A DNA stretch of 64,000 nucleotides from NCBI RefSeq assembly GCF_016545825.1, contig NC_052618.1, forward strand, positions 35,100,196-35,164,195, given 5' to 3'. Under the pieces are notes generated by a model. That model saw only the letters and a list, made by a program, of their open reading frames with translations, was not told where the DNA came from and ran no database searches. Of the stretch, positions 24,995-38,100 are shown one piece after another; position 1 is the stretch's first letter, and each line of letters opens with the position of its first letter. A program made the translations under genes and the position numbers. This DNA is from Eucalyptus grandis (Eukaryota; Streptophyta; Magnoliopsida; Myrtales; Myrtaceae).

Positions 24995-26348
24995 TTTTCA
25001 GAGTAATAATATATCTTTGCAGAAAATAAATTGTTAGCCGTTGTATCTTTCAAAGTAACTATTTCATTTTGGCCTTTAAATGAAATAGATCCTCCCACTA
25101 AATTTATATTCGAATCCCATACTCCTTAAGATGGGAAGCGGTAATCTTCGTTGGGTAAAGATTACTAGTGGGGATTGGAGTCCCACTAGCCCAAAGTCCA
25201 CCTCACCTAACAGTTATTGGTGTCCTATGAACTTAGTGAGTGAACCAGCTTGTTCAACGCATCATATGCGAGTCCCAATCATAACTTCGGCCTCTAGACC
25301 ATGAAAGCCTCACCCTAACAGTTATTGGCATCATGATCATAGTTAAGTCTAGCCCATCGTCTCATGCAAGTATTGAAAACACAAATAATTCCCTCACCTA
25401 ACAGTTATTGGAAATCATTTGGCTCCAACCCCACAGCATCATATGCATAATGGAGTGGTCCAATATTATAAATGGTAATTAACCCCTATGTATCCATAAC
25501 CGGTTAATTAACCACTATAATATTGGATCAAACCACGACGATGGAAGGCCACGAGTCCGAAACCCGTTTCGACTTAATGTTCTTTGTAAGGAGATTTGGG
25601 TCATTATTAACGGTCTCACTTTGCACATTAACCGGTTTAACATGCACAATATCATAAACACAATAAATAAATAGATATCACATAATATCTATCCTATGTG
25701 GTGATCATGGAATTATGGTTCAATGGGTCTCGAGCCAAAGAGACCCATTTAGCCATTTTAATGTTTTAATTATATGGACATGCTCTTCACTTTTTCTTCA
25801 ATCTTTGAACTCTTCAAAGACCGGGCCCAAAGAGCTCACCGGTTTAATGGCTCCTCCAATGGCTCCTCCTCTCTTGTAGTATTTACATCAATAATTGAAA
25901 TACTACACTATACTTAAATTACATTTCGTAAAAATAAATATAAAAAGAAGGACGCAGCCTCCATTTAATAATTACATCCCCAAAAAGAATACCCGTAATC
26001 ATCATACATTCATCCATACAACAATCACAACATTTAGGATTTTTCCATGATCACCACCCTTCCTTACGAGCCATAAATTCAAAATTTAAAGCTCTGGAAG
26101 GCATGCATAAAATTATGCATATCATTTGTAGAATATAAACACAAAGTATAACAAGTTATGGATTTTTGATTCAAAATTGATTTAGTTCTAATTTTTTGCT
26201 TAGTTGATTAAATTTATCACATAAATCAATCAACTTCTATAGGCCACATTTGAGCAAGAGAACCAATTCTCTTAAAAATAAATTGGCCATTAGAACGCAA
26301 AAAAACATATTTGAACTATAAATCAATTAAACGCACGAAAACGCCTAA

Positions 26349-26367
26349 GGTTGGCTCACGATACCAC
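26349..26367 (-). other. Copia primer-binding site
   Basis: On the minus strand the LTR end is followed by GTGGTATCGTGAGCC. TGGTATC matches the start of the usual Met-initiator-tRNA site (TGGTATCAGAGC), with divergence after seven bases. Confidence 0.7.
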
Positions 26368-27236
26368 TGTTGGGGTTTTTCTGAATCATGTATAAGAAAT
26401 ATTAACATAAGGTACGCAGCGGAAACAAATATATATTTTACACATGATTCTTCTAAGGCGCTGTTCGTGCGTTTTAATCAAAAATCTAAACATGAAAAGG
26501 AGTTAAACGAATTACCTCTCGAAGCGCGCTTTGAAATGAGTCGGTTCGGATGTTCTACAATTCGAGTCCCACAAGCGTCGGACCTCTAGTTCGACACACC
26601 AACAACGAACGTCGAACGGAAGAGAGAACCTTCGGATATTCTCCACTTCGATTGTGCTAGCAATCACGTGGAAATGATCCACCGTATCCTCAATGTATTA
26701 TAGTCACGGCCCGAATGAGAAAACACTATACTTTCTCGTCTCTCGAAGAATACAAGAACACACACGTTTCTCTTGATTTTAACAACCCATTTTCTCTAAA
26801 AAAACCAAACAGCGCACACCCACCTTTCTCTGTATTTCAACCCCTTGAAGTGTCGCCAAAAACAAGACGCACACCCACAGAAAATCTCTCTTAGTTGCAA
26901 CCTTTTTGCAGCCTTTCTTTTTAATATTTATACATGAATCAACAACGGTTGCCGATCGTGGGATCAGCAACCGTTGCTGATCCTCGTTCTCATGCACGAT
27001 CGAGCACAATCGTGCATGAATGGAACGGTCAGCAACCGCTGACCGTTTATGCACGATTTCGTGCGAAGTGGTCAGCAAAAATTTGCTGACCATTTCCACA
27101 TTAATTAATCAATTAATTAATTAATAATTAATCAATTTCCTTAAAAAAATAACAATAATAACATAATCCTTATATGTACAAATGGAATCCCTAGTATGTA
27201 CATATTACATAGCAGCTTTAGGGCATATATCTAACA
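26368..27236 (-). repeat. 5' LTR of the Copia element (right)
   Basis: Direct copy of 18848-19759 with scattered substitutions and small indels. Next to it at 26349-26367 is the primer-binding site, and outside it the target duplication AAATG at 27237-27241. Confidence 0.92.
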
Positions 27237-27241
27237 AAATG

Positions 27242-27430
27242 ATGCTCGTAATTTATGCGTCAAACAAATTATTCTGGAACTTCGCTAAAGCATAAACTCC
27301 CATGCTCAAGTAAGTGTTGTAATTATAGACTAACTAAAAATTTGTACTTGTCATCGTCACGTCAAGGGAAGCAATATTATTAACTTAAATACAACTTATG
27401 ATCGAGGTTATAAGAAACACAATGATTTCT
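27242..27430 (+). other. remainder of the receptor-kinase intron
   Basis: AT-rich intron sequence between the Copia target duplication and the acceptor CCCATTGCAG (27431-27440). No other feature is seen. Confidence 0.6.
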
Positions 27431-27965
27431 CCCATTGCAGAGCTAACTTACTCTATGATTCCTATCGAAAATGCGATGTGTATAACTTTGGAGTCATTGC
27501 ATTAGGTACAGTCATGGGAAAGCATCCAGAAGATTACATCTCTCAGGAATGTTTATCATTTGCAATGTTGTTGAAGGATGTGCTGGATCAACGTCTCTCG
27601 CCTTCTAGACTCCATCTTCAAGATGCGAAACACATGGTCTCGATCATCAGGCTAGCATTCGCATGCTTGCAAGCTGATCCACGGCTTCGACCAACCATGG
27701 GACAAGTCTCGATGAGCTTCGCATTCAAGTACGCCTGAAATGCCGCACTCCTTAGTCAGCTTAGAGCAACTTTACGATCTCAATGTTAGGAAATTTGGAA
27801 CATTTACAGGAGATGGTAAGTTTTGAAGTTACTTTTTCATATGTTATTGTGTTTGGTTTTTAATCATTGTTTTGAATATCTTCTTGGATCTCGCTAATCC
27901 CATTCATGTGATTTATGATCTTCACTGCAGAGTCAGCTTCTTATGAATGTTATGAAACAATGTGA

Positions 27966-28940
27966 TGTTTATGGTTTCAAGTCGTGGGACTAGAAACAAT
28001 TACGGGCAGGCTCAATTCACCACTATTCCCAACTTTTTTGCACAGCAATCCGAAAGTCAATTTGCAAAATGCATTGGATCAATATCACCAGCCTTCTTTA
28101 AATCAAGATGTAACAAACATGTAGTTTCTATTGATAGAAGAGATAGTCATACATGTAGTCAGGGAACTTTTAATGATGTGATATGACATATTTGAACTTT
28201 CAATTGGTTCAATTAAGTCACTTTTGACTAACGCGCAACGTCATCTTGAAACTTTCAATTGCATCATTTAGATCCTAAATAGATTTTTAATATGTTTATT
28301 GTCTTTCATTAATTATGTTGAAGAAAATACGGCATGGACAACAACTTAATAAAGTTGATGTTTGATGGAGAGTAGGTGGATTTCGTGCGTTTCGTGTTGA
28401 CTTGAAATCGGAAAACTTAAAATACGCCTTTCTTTAGTGTGTGCGCACTATTTACTCAAGTACCTTTTTTCTTTTCTTAACGCATATTTTCGTCCAGCTG
28501 ATCTCTTCAATAACGTTTTTAGGTTTCTTGTCCCAAGAAGGATTAAGATAACGACTTTGAAACCTATTCTATTTAAATATCCAGAAAATTTAACATTTTC
28601 CTTTTGAAGCATAGTTGAAAATCCTCCCTCATTCTGCATATGACAAAATTTCGATTGAAAGCCTTGAAGAAGAATAAGACCATGTTGTGAGTGGTTTTTA
28701 ATCAAAGAAAGTCAAAAGCAAACAAAAGAAATTGCAATTTCGAAAAATATATACCATGATCTATAGTCTAAAGTCCTTACCTAGGTTTGGATACACTTCC
28801 ATTCAAATCTTAAATCATCCTAGGAACCACCACCAATCAAATTTCTAGGTTGATTGGGAACCTAAACTCCTAAATGTTGGGGGAAGTCAACTAATAACAT
28901 AGGGCTGACTAATATGAGGAAACAAGAAAATCGGCAAAAG
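27966..28940. other. intergenic, no gene seen
   Basis: Starts as the likely 3' flank of the receptor-kinase relic. 'atttgaactttcaattggttc' and 'ttgaaactttcaattgcatc' near 28190-28265 resemble arms of small AT-rich repeats. No domain-bearing frame is seen. Confidence 0.4.
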
Positions 28941-28949
28941 AATGCTTCA

Positions 28950-29967
28950 AGTGCCATAATTGACACAGATGGACACTTAAGTGTCATAACTTACGAAATG
29001 TACACTTAAGTGCTACATTTAAAGAAAAATGAATCACTTAAGTGCCACTTTGGCCAAAGTCCGGCCAAAACGCTGACGTGGTATTTTTCCGGCGAAGTAA
29101 GCCCAAAACAATGTCATTTTGCACGTTAACGTGGTCAAATAATGCAAAAACAACGTCGTTTTGGCTGACGTGGTAAAAATAATATAAAAATTAATAAATT
29201 AAATTTAGTTAAAATATTAAAAAATAATAATTTTAAAATTAAATTTTAAAATTAAAATTTTTTAAATTAAATTTAGAAAAAGGGGGGTGGCTGAGGGCCC
29301 TCGGCCACCATTGCTGCCTCCATGTTGTCGCCGGGTCATGGCCGGGGCTGCGACCTCGACCAATCGGCGGCAAGGGCTCATGAGCCCTCGCCCCCGTCCG
29401 GCCGGGCGAGGGCCGCCAACCCTCGTCCAAATCGTGGCGAGTGGCGAGGGGTCGCGGCCCTCTCCCCGATGCGGGGCAAGGGCTCGCGAGCCCTCACCGC
29501 CGGTTAGCCAAGGTTGTCGATCCCTAGCCAAGGTCCGGCGACCCCAATCGACCCTCCCCCCTCCCCGGTCACTAGCCCTTCCCGGCGATGGCGGGGAGGT
29601 GGTGGCAGTGGGTGAGCCCTCACCACCACCCCTTTTCTTTTTTTTTTTTCTTTTTTTTTTTTTTTTAATTTTAAAATTATTATTTTTTATATTTTAACTA
29701 AATTTAATTTAATTAATTTTTATATTATTTTTATCACGTCAGCCCAAAACGACGCCGTTTTACATTATTTGGCCACATTAGTGTGCAAAACGGCATCATT
29801 TTGGGCTCGCTTATGGAAAAATGCAACGTATGCAATTTGGTCGATTTTGGCTGAATTGGCACTCAAGTAATCAATTTTGCTTCGATTTTGGCACTTAAGT
29901 GTATCTTTCGTAAGTTATAGTACTTAAGTGTCCATTTTTGCCAAATTATGACACTCTAGGGGTCCGC
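28950..29967. mobile_element. long inverted-repeat element with a GC-rich core
   Basis: The left arm runs about 28950-29275 and the right arm about 29660-29967. Matching words in opposite orientation include 'cacttaagtgtcataactta' against 'taagttatagtacttaagtg', 'ctgacgtggtaaaaataata' against 'attatttttatcacgtcag', and 'aaaacgacgccgttttac' against 'aacaacgtcgttttggc'. The core, 29280-29640, is extremely GC-rich (ggccctcggccacc, gccggttagcc) and ends in a T-rich run. Frames in the core are long only because of base composition. There is no transposase. It resembles a non-autonomous MULE-type or foldback element. Confidence 0.65.
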
Positions 29968-29969
29968 GT

Positions 29970-32110
29970 GTCCAAGAACATCCTTTCGGTCATGCGTGAG
30001 GCGAGGAATAGCAACCCCAGTCGCCTTTTTGGTACCACATTACTTTGTTAAGTTCTATCATGCAATATCGTACGATTTCCTAACTTACCAATAAATCTAG
30101 TTCTCCATGGGTTTTGAGAATAATAGTTTGCCGCCCGCTAGACTCGGTCGTGTCATACGCAATTGATGTCATTTCAAAAATGTGCAATGCAGTCCGAACA
30201 AATCTAATGGATGAATTTATCCATATCAATCAGACAGTCAAATAACATCAAAACAAAACAGGACGAATTCAGTCCAAACAATGCGCACACTATACCCTAT
30301 ACACCTTGTGTGGATTCTATATCAGTATAGATGCGACAAATCCTGTCCATCATATAATCAGACAATATACCTCATGCATATTACAACAGTAGGAATCGAG
30401 GCCAACATTTGTTTCGTGAAAAATTAGTAATTTAAAAAATATCTATGTCTAATTAGTTTTGTGGGCGATGAAAAAATTTCTAATTATTTATTTTTATAAG
30501 CGATATAAGTGATTATTTTTAGAAAAATATTTTACAAATTATTCATTTTTCGGGGAATGAACACATCTTAAGTGTACTTCTAACTCATGGGGATAAATCC
30601 AATTCCAAAATTCAATTTCAGCATCTGCTGGCAATATTCAACAGCATACAATCTCATAACAGAGTGCGACTTTGTCACATCAGCGTGCACAACGTGCAAT
30701 CTACTTCCTGCAAATTCTATCACGACCAAGAGCAATTCGAAATCAAAAAATAATTTCAAGCGGCGTACGTCATGCATTTTTACATATTTATTCATGTGTA
30801 GGGACTAATTTTATCATTAGCATAGACAAACCTTCGACATTTTATTTTTCATCATTCAATTAAAACAGACATTTAAATTAGCCACGATCCAGATGGCGTG
30901 CAAAGCATTCAGCGGGCATCATACAAAATTATCTTCTTCTTCTTCTTTTTAATTCATGGCGTAGTTTCAAAGTATGAATGCAATTTTGACATGACGGAGC
31001 CAGTTTTGTCAACTCAAATTCAGATTTTTTTTTTTCAAATATATATAAATCATCACACACGTGGGGCTTTGGTTTGTGGATTGACGGCCCTCGGGAAGAC
31101 TCTCCCCTTCGGTCCTTCCAGCTCAATTTCTTTAGTATGTGAAGATCAATATTTTTTTTTCCTTCCAAAATTACCGTAACAAGTTTATTTTTTGTGCAAG
31201 GGCAGCTGGTGACGTTACATCTGGCTCATCAGTGGCAATAGCCCTTTGTGGACTCCTACGAAAGGTTTGAGTTCTTTTTAATAAAAAATATAACAAAAGC
31301 CTAGTTCAAAATTTTTTTGCCAAACATCACCCGAATCAAAAGTCCATTTATAAAATTTTTTTACCAAACATAATTTGTATTTTCTTAAATGGCTTTGACT
31401 TTAGTATTTACATTTACTGTAAATTAAACCAAACTCACCCATAATATGTTAATAGAATGACGGCTTATTCTCTATCGAAATAAAATTTTCTAAACCGACA
31501 ACATAAGGACTATACTATTCAAATTTATGACAGATAACCTTTTAGTAATTTAAAAAAACAATCATATGACCTCACGCAAGGGTAAAAAGAAATGAAGTAC
31601 GGGATAAATGCCATCATTCGCCTCGTTTGATTGGCGGTGTTTGCTATGCCTCTGATTTTGACTGGTAAATTAAGACCAAGTGATGAGTATTGTATGCAAT
31701 TATCCCAAGATCTCTGACTGATTGAGCCAAAATTTTCAAAACTATTGCCAGACAAAGGGCAAAAATTAGGGTTTGCGATATCAATGCTAGAAACTTTATA
31801 TTACTTAATGGACTCAAGGAGTTCCAGCTAAATGATAAGATAAACATAGAGAAATTTTCTCTCAACTTGTATGAGCTTTCTCTCTTTCACTTTGGTGATA
31901 GTTTTTTTTTTCCTTTGAACCCTAAATCTTGGGCTTCCAACTCTGATCTTCCATGGAGTCTTCCACAACATTCAATCCGGATTAAGTTTTCTATTCCAGT
32001 CTTCTCTCCTCGCAAAGGTTTCCCCCACATGGGTACTACAAGCTTCTCAAAGCGGCGGCATCAGCAAGGATTCGAGATCCTACCTGATTCAGCTCCCTCC
32101 GATCAGTACT
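29970..32110. other. intergenic, no gene seen
   Basis: Low-complexity, AT-rich sequence with only short open frames on both strands. The pair 'aaaatttttttgccaaacat' (31310) and 'aaaatttttttaccaaacat' (31353) suggests a small MITE-like repeat. The 5' end of the LINE may begin near 31870. Confidence 0.4.
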
Positions 32111-32119
32111 AGTGTTGAT

Positions 32120-35100
32120 CCCCATCTTTGACCGCAAAATCCATCCAAACAAATAACCGAGATTCATAAGATCTTATGACTTTCTCAGGGCAACCTATTT
32201 GTGGCAGCTTCAGCTCCCTTCACTCCAGAAATACCCAAAAGATTACCAGGAAGGCACGCACGAAAATCATCTCACACAACATGGAAGGCACGCACGAAAA
32301 TCATCTCGGAATGATGGCTTTGTGTAAAAGTGTAGGCGATTTGTGGTTAGAAGAGGACATCATAGAACTGATCAATGAAATGCCTGACAAAAAAAAGTAG
32401 GAAAGTGAACTTATCCTCTATGGGAAACTTTTCTCTAAACCAAATGTTAATTTTCAAGCCTTTTTGAGCATGATGAAGAAAGCATGGAAGTTAGAATCGG
32501 TGAAATGTGAAATCATTGAACCTAGTTATTTTCTTTTTATATTTGACTCGATTGAGGAGAAGAACCAAGTGCTGGATTCTGGTCCTTGGTCTTTTGCTAG
32601 CAATCTTCTTGCATTGCAACAATGAGACCCTAATGTCCCTAAACACAACAATGAGTTTAAAATAATATGCTTTGTAGGTGCATATTTTGGGTCTTCCTCA
32701 ACCTTGGATTACTGAAAATGCTACACGTGATATAGCCTCAAAATTGGGCAAAACGTAGGAGGTTAGAATTGAAAGAAAGAACAACAGCTTGCGCAAGATT
32801 AGTAAAGTCAAAGTGAGATTGAATTTGGAAAGTCCCCTAAAGATAGGATCTATAGTTGAGTTGGGAAGTTGAAAATGGTGGATTAATTTCAATTATGAGA
32901 GGGTGCCTCATTTTTGTTACTCTTGTGGTTGCATCGGACACTAAGCCAACTTTTGCCCAAAATTCTCTTATAAGGAGATGGGATTAGCCCAAGGAAAACC
33001 TAGTAGTTATGGATCATGGCTGAATGCTGAAGTGAGAGATTACAACCCCAGTTGGAAGACCTTTTATGGCAAAATAGAATCCAATCTTGAAGAGAATGAG
33101 AACATACCAAAAACAGCAAGACTTGATGAAGATTTGAACCTACAAAAGGATCAAATAGGGTTGAATAAGGCTTTGATTATCTATAACTCAGCAGCAAATG
33201 AGCTAATACACAATGAACAAATGTCAGAATATATGGCACTAAATAAGGGGAAAAGAGCACAGCAAACTGAGGTACTTTCTTCACCTTCAACAGAACATTA
33301 AAAAATTATAAGGTCATCAAAGAAAGGCAAAACAAGATAGAAAACACCTATGGGCAAACAACGGAAATGTTTTACTCCATATGAGAAGTAGGACAATGGG
33401 GGAACTTGCTAGATGAGAAAAAATCTATTGGATACCCCTATTCAAGTGTAGGAAGGGGTCAATGAATGCGCTTTGTGGCTAATCCTAATAAGCCACTATG
33501 ATATATATGAAATTATTGAGTTGGAACTATCAAGGATTGGACACTCCCTTGACAATCCAGCATCTTCGAGCCTAAGTGGCTCAAGAAAGGCTCGACTTAG
33601 TCTCCCTCATAGAAACCAAGAACAAAGAAACTGTCGTAGAAAGAGTTAGAAAAATGTCTTCAGTTTGAAAATGTAGCCATCATTAATTAGATTGGAATTG
33701 GGGGTGGATTGGTACTTATGTGGGATGAGGAGGTTCATGTGGAAGTGGAATTTAGCATTGAAGAGCTTTTTGATGTTATATGTAAAAACTAGGAAGCACC
33801 ACACTCTTCAGGAGCTTTTGTGTCAAGTCAAATATTCTCATACGTGTCCGACACTCTCTGACATTTTGGACTCTCTTCAAGACTTGATCAACACGTGTTT
33901 GAAAATTCGACACCTAGTCAACTTTCACAACACTCTCCAACGCTCGAGTTGGAATTCCGACATGCAAGTGTCCAACATGTGATTCCGACACACGAGATTA
34001 ATTTTAAAAAAATTAATAAATGAGGGATTAAAATATATATGTGAAAAAATAAAATAATAAATAAATAAATGGAGAAAAAGAAAATCTAATATTCTCTTCT
34101 CTCTTGACTCTCATTTCTTGTGATACATAATTCACCCCAAGTTTTTCTCTTCTCTTCCGACACGTCTAACATGCAAATCCAAAACATGAGTTGTTTTTTC
34201 TCCAAGTTTTTGGATTATTGACATGGAGTTGAATTTGTCAAATTGAAACAATGAAAGATATTAATAAAATTTGAATTAATGTTTTAGTGTAAATTCATTT
34301 TAGGCTTTTATTATTATTTATTTATTTGTTCAAATTAATTTGATTGGAATTATATATATTTACTATATAACGTGTCCCAACGTGTCGAAATTCTCTATTT
34401 TTTTAGAAACGTGTTAACGTATTGTGTCACATATCGCATGTCAGTATCGGTGCTACTTAATGTAAAGACATAAACAGTGGTGTGTTCATGTGGATATCAT
34501 TCCTCCATGCATCTATGAATTATCAAAAGAGATTACAACTATGGCAAACATTGCCCTCTATTCATATCTCAAATAGTCTTCCATGGTTGTGTATTGGAGA
34601 TTTCAAAGAAGTCTTATATCAGGGAGAAAAGGTTGGAAAACATGAAGTAAATCCATATAGAACGATGGCAATCAGGGAATTTGTGAACTCATGCTCATTG
34701 ATGGACATAGAAAGTAAGGGTTGTGCGTACACATGGATTAACAAGCAAAAATGGGTAGAACTTGTAAAAAAAATGACTCGATAGGGCTCTTTGTAATCTA
34801 AATTGAAGAGTCTTATTCCCAAATGTGGAGGCGTATGCCTTACCTGCAATTGGATTGAACCATAGTCCAATTCTTTAGATTCGGCTGGGGTAAAAAAGAT
34901 AAAGATTTTCAAATTTGAGGCATTATGGATAGAAAATTTAGAGGAGTAGTTCAAAGAGATTACAAAGCTAGAGAAGACAACTCATTGGATATAGTTAACA
35001 AAACAATGAAGGTAGTTGATGAACCGAGAAGGTTGAGTAGCAAAAATTTCCAAAAATGCATCTTGTGAAATCCAATCACTCAGGGAGTACTTACTGAGAT

Positions 35101-38100
35101 GGCATATAAAATTACAAGGAATGTAAAGCAGGAATTGTTGAGCAAATTGAAGCCCTGTGAAGACAAGAAGAAATATACTAGGGCATGAGATCCATAATTA
35201 ATTGGATAAAATGAGGGGAAAAAAATACAAAATACTTCCATGCAACCACAATACAGAGAAGACTTTGTGACAAGATCTCTATGCTTCAAATTGATGATCA
35301 AAATTGGAGTAGAGACCCTTCCATCCTTAAGCAACATATAATAGGATTCTATCAATCTCTATATACCACGATGTGAAGTAGAGAATATCGGCCTGTTTTA
35401 GACCAATGTTCACAAGTGATCACAAATGCAATGAATGAAGCCTTTAACAAGGCATGTTATAAGGGAAGAAGTAAAACTAGTAGTTTTCCGAATGGGTGCT
35501 ACAAAGACTTCGGGACCGGACAAAATTAATGGATTATTTTATCAAAGCAATTGGTCGGAAATTTAAAAATACATATTCAAAATAATTGACAACCTCTTCA
35601 ACCAAGGTACCTCTAACCCTGAAATCAATAGAGCTCATATCACTCTCATCCATAAAGTCTTAAATCCAGAAAACATTTCTCTTCACTTGTGTAATTTTAA
35701 TTATAAAATCATTGCAAAGGTCATGATAACAAACTGAAACCTTGGCTCCTAGAAATTGTATCTTGAGAACAAAGTGCTTTTGTTGGGGGTTGACAAATAC
35801 AAAATAATATTTTCATTGTTCAAGAGGTTCTACGTCAGCTTAGAGTGCAAAAACGAAAGTAAAAATTTCAGCCAATCCCCAAACTTGATCTGCAAAAAGC
35901 CTATGACATGGTAGAATGGGATTTCCAAGGTGATTGCATGTTGAATATGGGTTTTTATGAGAAATGGATCGTATTAGTTAAACAATGTATCTCTTGGGTG
36001 TTTTTGAGTGTCAGAGTTAATGGAGAGTCATATGATTATTTCATACCAGCTACATGGATCAGACAAGGAGACCTGCCATCTTCCTATCTCTTTATTATTA
36101 TGGCCAACATTATATCCTCCTTGATGTTGAAAGCTATAACAGATGATAACTTAAATGGCATCCAACTAAATCCACGCTGCCCTACATTATCACATCTTCT
36201 ATTCGCAGGCTATATTCTTCCTAGATTGTACCAATACCGAGGCTCAGAACTTCGCAAATATCCTACATTAGTATTGCTCCGCATTAGGACAAGCCATTAA
36301 TCTTAACAAGTCCCCAAAGGTTAAGACAAAATTTAGCAGCGAAATTGAGAGTATTGGTCATTGAGAAACTAGGGAAATATTATGGTGTACCTTCAAATTG
36401 AGGACAAACTAAAAAGCAAATGTTCTCATAGATTCTTGCAAAAGTTGATAGTAAGTTGGATAGATGGAAAGATAAGCCAATGTCGAAGGCGAGTAAATAG
36501 ATCTTCATCAAAACAGTAGTTCAATTTGTCATGTCCATCTTTAAAGTTCCTATATTGATATGTAGAGCTATTTAAAAAAAGAATATCTTCTTTTTGGTGG
36601 AAACATAAAGCTACCAGGAAGTGTATACATTGAACAAGATGGGATATCTTGAAAACTAGGAAAGATTGTGGGGGGCTTAATAAAGCAATGTTGGAGAAAC
36701 AGGCTTGGAGATTCACTCAAGACCCAAAAGCCATATGGAGTAGACTATTGAAAGGAATCTATTTTCCCAAAGGAGACTTACGGTCAACAAACAAAGGCCC
36801 CTAACCCTCTTGGGAATGGCAAAGCTTACTAATAGGGAGAGACACGATTGAGTCAGAGATTAAATGGGAAGTGAGTAATGGTAAGAAGATCAGAATCAAA
36901 GAGGATAGTAAGCTACTTTCAAGCAAGATAGGAGTTTCAGCAAACCGAAATGACCCTCAGTTGGTAGCTGAATTAATGAATCTAAATGAGGGGGGATGGA
37001 ATTTCCCATTACTACATGAGACTTGTGAGGAAAGAATCATCAAAGAAATATCAGCCATGCCTTTAGGCCTAAAACCCGATCCAGATAAGATAATATTGAC
37101 AGCAAACAACTTTGATTCTTACATGGTAAAAAATGGATATAACAAGCTCCAAGACTCCGGTAAACTCAAAAAGACAAATCAACCTTCTACATCATACCAG
37201 CCACCCAAGAGATTATGGACTGAAATTTGGAAGCTAAAAACCTACCCCAAAGTCGTATTTCTATTATAGGGTGTGAGTAACAACGCTTTTCCGACGAAGG
37301 AAAACTTATACAAGAGGAAAATGCCACCTGAACCAGAGCGTCCTTTTTGTAGCCAACGTCTCGAATCAACAAAGCATGTATTCATCTTAACCCCTTGGAC
37401 AAAACGAATTTGGTCGGATCAAAGGATTGGAGCTGACTTATTGCCAAAGATTTGCAATGGGATGGTTAAGTGGATTTAGAAGAATCTCACCGTAAGAACT
37501 ACCCAATAGACTAAAACCGTCTTCGCTGAACTGGTTAGGCGAATATGGAAGGCAATGAACAACCTGATCTTCCAAGCACAAAGACCAAACCCCAACTTAA
37601 TGATTGAAGAAGCAATTTTTACAACTCAACTAGTCGCGAAGTAGGTAAGCGGCAAACTTACTCAAGAAGAAGAGGATTGATTTGCAAAAAAAGAACGCGC
37701 CTTGCTAACCTAGATCTATTGCAAAGTGAGTGTTGATTGTTCTTGGAGAAGCTTGAGCATGGAGGGATCAGCCATGGTACTATGTAGGAACGCGGATAGA
37801 GTGCTCATGGATAGGTTTGCATAACCGATCTTTGCCCCCTCTGCCTTCATTGCCAAAGCCCTAATAATTAGGGAAGCTTTGAAGTGGTTGAAACATAAGC
37901 CAAATGCATGAACTAGTAGTGTACTTCCCACCGATTTGCACATGCTCTTATCAACAAATAGCTTATCAGCAGTTAATTGCATAATGGGCTAGTCTAAAAC
38001 ACTATGGGCCTCTTGGTCCATCATTCACGGCTGCATTAACTATTGGGCCAATTATAAGGAGTTGCTATATGTTTTGAACCAAGAAATTATAATAAAGCAA

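Larger units (their letters stand above)
18848..27236 (-). mobile_element. Copia LTR retrotransposon in a receptor-kinase intron
   Basis: An 8389-bp element lies in reverse orientation inside the kinase intron. Both ends show TGTTGGGG...TCTAACA, and a 5-bp target duplication AAATG lies at 18843-18847 and 27237-27241. The LTRs (912 and 869 bp) look about 98 percent alike by eye apart from indels, so the insertion is fairly young. The primer-binding site is next to the right LTR and the polypurine tract next to the left LTR, so the element's 5' end is on the right. Gene order on the minus strand (GAG, protease, integrase, RT, RNase H) is that of Copia. The coding region has frameshifts and stops, so it is not autonomous. 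Removing it would leave an intron of about 450 bp. Confidence 0.92.
15442..27965 (+). pseudogene. LRR receptor-like kinase relic (MIK/MDIS1-interacting type), split by a Copia insertion
   Basis: Follows the order of MIK-type LRR-XI/XII kinases. ATG 15442 is followed by a Ser/Leu-rich start. A degraded N-terminal cap (SSWHGNIPC-like, with VTCDDYGANTQLNLSHLGLR) lies at 15625-15730. About twenty LRRs in shifting frames fill 15720-17650, best in 16754-17272 and 17321-17653. The juxtamembrane piece RRIIKRENNAPDMIW precedes a kinase domain at 18060-18596 with VAVKQILPSQ (Lys kept), HIHHRNIMKFYSF and ISDFGTIRLL. The HRD motif reads H-stop-D, a CGA-to-TGA change at about 18459. A phase-1 intron runs 18597-27440, then PELTYSMIPIE resumes. 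A one-base loss in the EKCDVY codons shifts the frame before VYNFGVIALGTVMGKHPED and ACLQADPRLRPTM (27478-27720). A last small exon (27931-27965) may end the gene. It cannot make a working receptor. Confidence 0.8.

Noticed and set aside
29239..29697. Long Arg/Pro/Gly-rich frames on both strands
   Set aside because: They are caused by the GC-rich core of an inverted-repeat element, which lacks stop codons by composition.
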